Shown in pieces: positions 62,165 to 64,000 of a stretch of DNA of 64,000 nt. The notes beneath the pieces are model-generated. The model saw only the letters and a program-made list of their open reading frames with translations, was not told where the DNA came from and did not search any database. The number at the start of each line of letters is the position of its first letter. The stretch's first letter is position 1. The position numbers and the translations under genes are program-made. This stretch comes from Apostichopus japonicus (taxonomy: Eukaryota > Echinodermata > Holothuroidea > Aspidochirotida > Stichopodidae), in contig NC_092571.1 in NCBI RefSeq assembly GCF_037975245.1, positions 479,501 to 543,500 on the forward strand. The letters are read 5' to 3'.

Positions 62165-62450
62165 TAGGGTTATGCACTAGTTAATTGCAATTTCAGCCCT
62201 CCAAACTAGTGTAGGGATATGCACTAGTTAATTGCAATTTCAGCCCTCCAAACTAGTATAGGGATATGCACTAGTTTATTTGCAATTTCAGCCCTCTAAA
62301 CTAGTGTAGGGATATGCACTAGTTTATTTGCAATTTCAGCCCTCCAAACTAGTGTAGGGATATGCACTAGTTTATTTGCAATTTCAGCCCTCCAAACTAG
62401 TGTAGGGATATGCGTTAATTTATTTGCAATGCGGCCCTTCAAACTGGTGT
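62165..62450 (+). repeat. 47-48 bp minisatellite, about six copies
   Basis: The unit begins TAGGGATATGCACTAGTT and includes GCAATTTCAGCCCTCCAAAC. Starts at 62,165, 62,212, 62,259, 62,307, 62,355 and 62,403; the first two spacings are 47, the rest 48 after an added T. The last copy is degenerate. Confidence 0.95.
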
Positions 62451-64000
62451 ATACAATTTCAGCCTTCAAAACTCCAGGAAGTTGCGGGTAAGGGACCTGA
62501 AAAAGTTTGTGGTCAGGACCATTGACAACGTGGTTTATACACAAAATCTAAGATTTATGTATATATCCAAAAATATCCGTTATTTTTAATTAACTTTCCC
62601 TGCGTCAGTTTATCATCAAAAGCTCTATGAGGTAATAACATGTTTCATTTGTAACTTTTCTAAGATTTTGACTGATATGATGCTTTTTTTGTAGTTTGAC
62701 GTGAAGTTAGGTGTTGCAGAAAATGTACGTTTGCAGTGTATACTGAGGGCAGCTATGACCAGGTACCATCAGTTAAGTTTGTTCCTCACTTTTTAAACAT
62801 CCTAGGTCCAAGCATGTGTTATATTATGTGATATACCTGCTACTATACTGTACTAGATGGAATAATTATTTCAGTATGTGAACGAAGACGTTACAAGTAT
62901 TCATATTTGCTTGCATTTCATTTTTATATTGTAGGTGATTTCTGTTGGTAGACAGCATAAGGCTAGATAGGTTGTACATATTCTGCAGTATTTACCAGTA
63001 GCACCCTCAGTTTTATCACAAGTTTTTGTAGTATAAGATGGCCGTGTCCATGTGTATGATAAAGGTAACTGTTGTGTTCATATTGTTGTTGGCGTTGGTA
63101 CATAATAGTATTCCATGGCATTGGGATTAGTTGGTCATATGCACACTTAGAGTTGTAATAAATAAGCTGTATTGATTCCCTTTAGCTATCATCTATTGAC
63201 AAAGCAAATATTTTTTTAGATGGTTATGGATTTTGGACAAATTTAAGATTTAATATCTTATTTTTATTGATCATATGTCGGTTATAGCCATGATTTTTAG
63301 AATAGAAGGTTAATTTTTGACATGAGATGCATTGTGGGTTGCATGGCATAAGCATTTAAAAGAGCCTTCTACTCCTTAATATTAAAGGAGCCATTCACTC
63401 TTTAATATTTCCTGAGCATTAAAGGAGTGTTCCAACATTTAAAAGCTAGTTTATGATTTTATCAAGCATTGTTGTTTTCCTTTTCCTCCTATTTTTTGAT
63501 GTAGAGCTTGCTAGTGGGGAACAAAATACCAGCGCTTAAAGAGAAAAACTGAGTTCTGCCTTCCCTTGCCATACTATATCTCCCCCCCCCCCCTTGGATG
63601 TTGCAACCAGACTCCTCTAACCACCCAATCCTTTACATATAAACAATGTCCAATCAATTGCCAGGTAGTGTTTATAGAGTTATAGAACAACAGTGTTTGT
63701 TTCAATTATCAAGGAGACTTCTCTGCATATGCTGGTCTTCTCTACTGCTTTCAAATGCTAGCTAATTGCTAACTTGATCAATTGTCTTGCATTCTTTTCT
63801 TGATATAGTTTTGCCTTCTTTTGTGTAATCTAATTAATTAAGTTACTCACTGTTTTATTTAAGGGCCACTATGAACTAAGGGATTTTTTTGGATCAACAG
63901 ATAACTTCTGGAGATGAGTGGAATAACCCCAATGTTGGATGCTTCTCGGCCAAAAGATGTTTTTCTCATCAACTTCAAAGCAGTTTCTACATATTGATAG
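62451..64000. other. No gene recognised
   Basis: AT-rich sequence with a cluster of TTAAAGGAG/TCCTTTAAT motifs at 63.37-63.43 kb and a C homopolymer at about 63,583-63,593. No coding exon supported. Confidence 0.55.

Noticed and set aside
62296-62544. Minus-strand frame with repeated HIPTLVWRAEIANKL
   Set aside because: It is the reading of the 48-bp minisatellite, which stays open because 48 is divisible by 3.

Overview
This is eukaryotic DNA, most likely from a marine invertebrate animal. The reasons are a very large AT-neutral satellite, intron-bearing gene remnants with GT/AG splice sites, long gene-poor stretches, and a dense mix of animal-type transposable elements (Penelope-like, CR1/L2-like LINEs, hAT-type non-autonomous elements, a gypsy-type integrase). 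I cannot place the phylum from sequence alone. No intact protein-coding gene could be supported anywhere in the window; every recognisable coding region is a broken mobile-element gene.

Region 1 (1-26,990) is one uninterrupted tandem satellite, about 173 head-to-tail monomers of 156 bp (157 bp in the right-hand 3.7 kb). The left end is cut by the window. The interior is homogenised into several overlapping higher-order repeats (4,047, 2,650, 1,871 and 468 bp). The right edge is more divergent. Edge monomers keep what looks like a decayed tRNA: an A box, a B box, a perfect 5-bp T stem with a 7-nt loop, and a partly paired acceptor stem. The satellite therefore probably grew out of a tRNA gene or a tRNA-headed SINE. 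Because 156 is divisible by 3, the array reads as long open frames on both strands; these are best treated as by-products.

Region 2 (27.0-39.1 kb) is a mosaic of repeat families. One family (four copies at 27.0, 29.4, 31.3 and 37.5 kb) abuts the satellite. A second, mosaic element carries a fragment with an I-PpoI-like His-Me finger zinc loop on the plus strand and unidentified coding fragments on the minus strand. The copy at 34.9-39.1 kb is split by a 5'-truncated LINE with a destroyed catalytic motif and by a hAT-type element with a perfect 8-bp target duplication. Another hAT-type element lies on its left side.

Region 3 (42.7-46.6 kb) holds two tandem copies of a Penelope-like retroelement on the minus strand, embedded in (TA)n. 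One is nearly full length (reverse transcriptase plus C-terminal GIY-YIG nuclease, frameshifted). The other is internally deleted. Both carry an identical 42-nt hammerhead-ribozyme-like motif upstream of the coding region.

Region 4 (46.6-64 kb) is mostly non-coding. It contains a three-exon remnant of a gypsy/Ginger-type integrase gene (50.07-51.42 kb), a third hAT-type element inserted next to or in a LINE 3' fragment (56.3-57.6 kb), a further copy of the His-Me finger mosaic element interrupted by a minus-strand LINE remnant (58.6-61.2 kb), and a short 47-48 bp minisatellite (62.2 kb).
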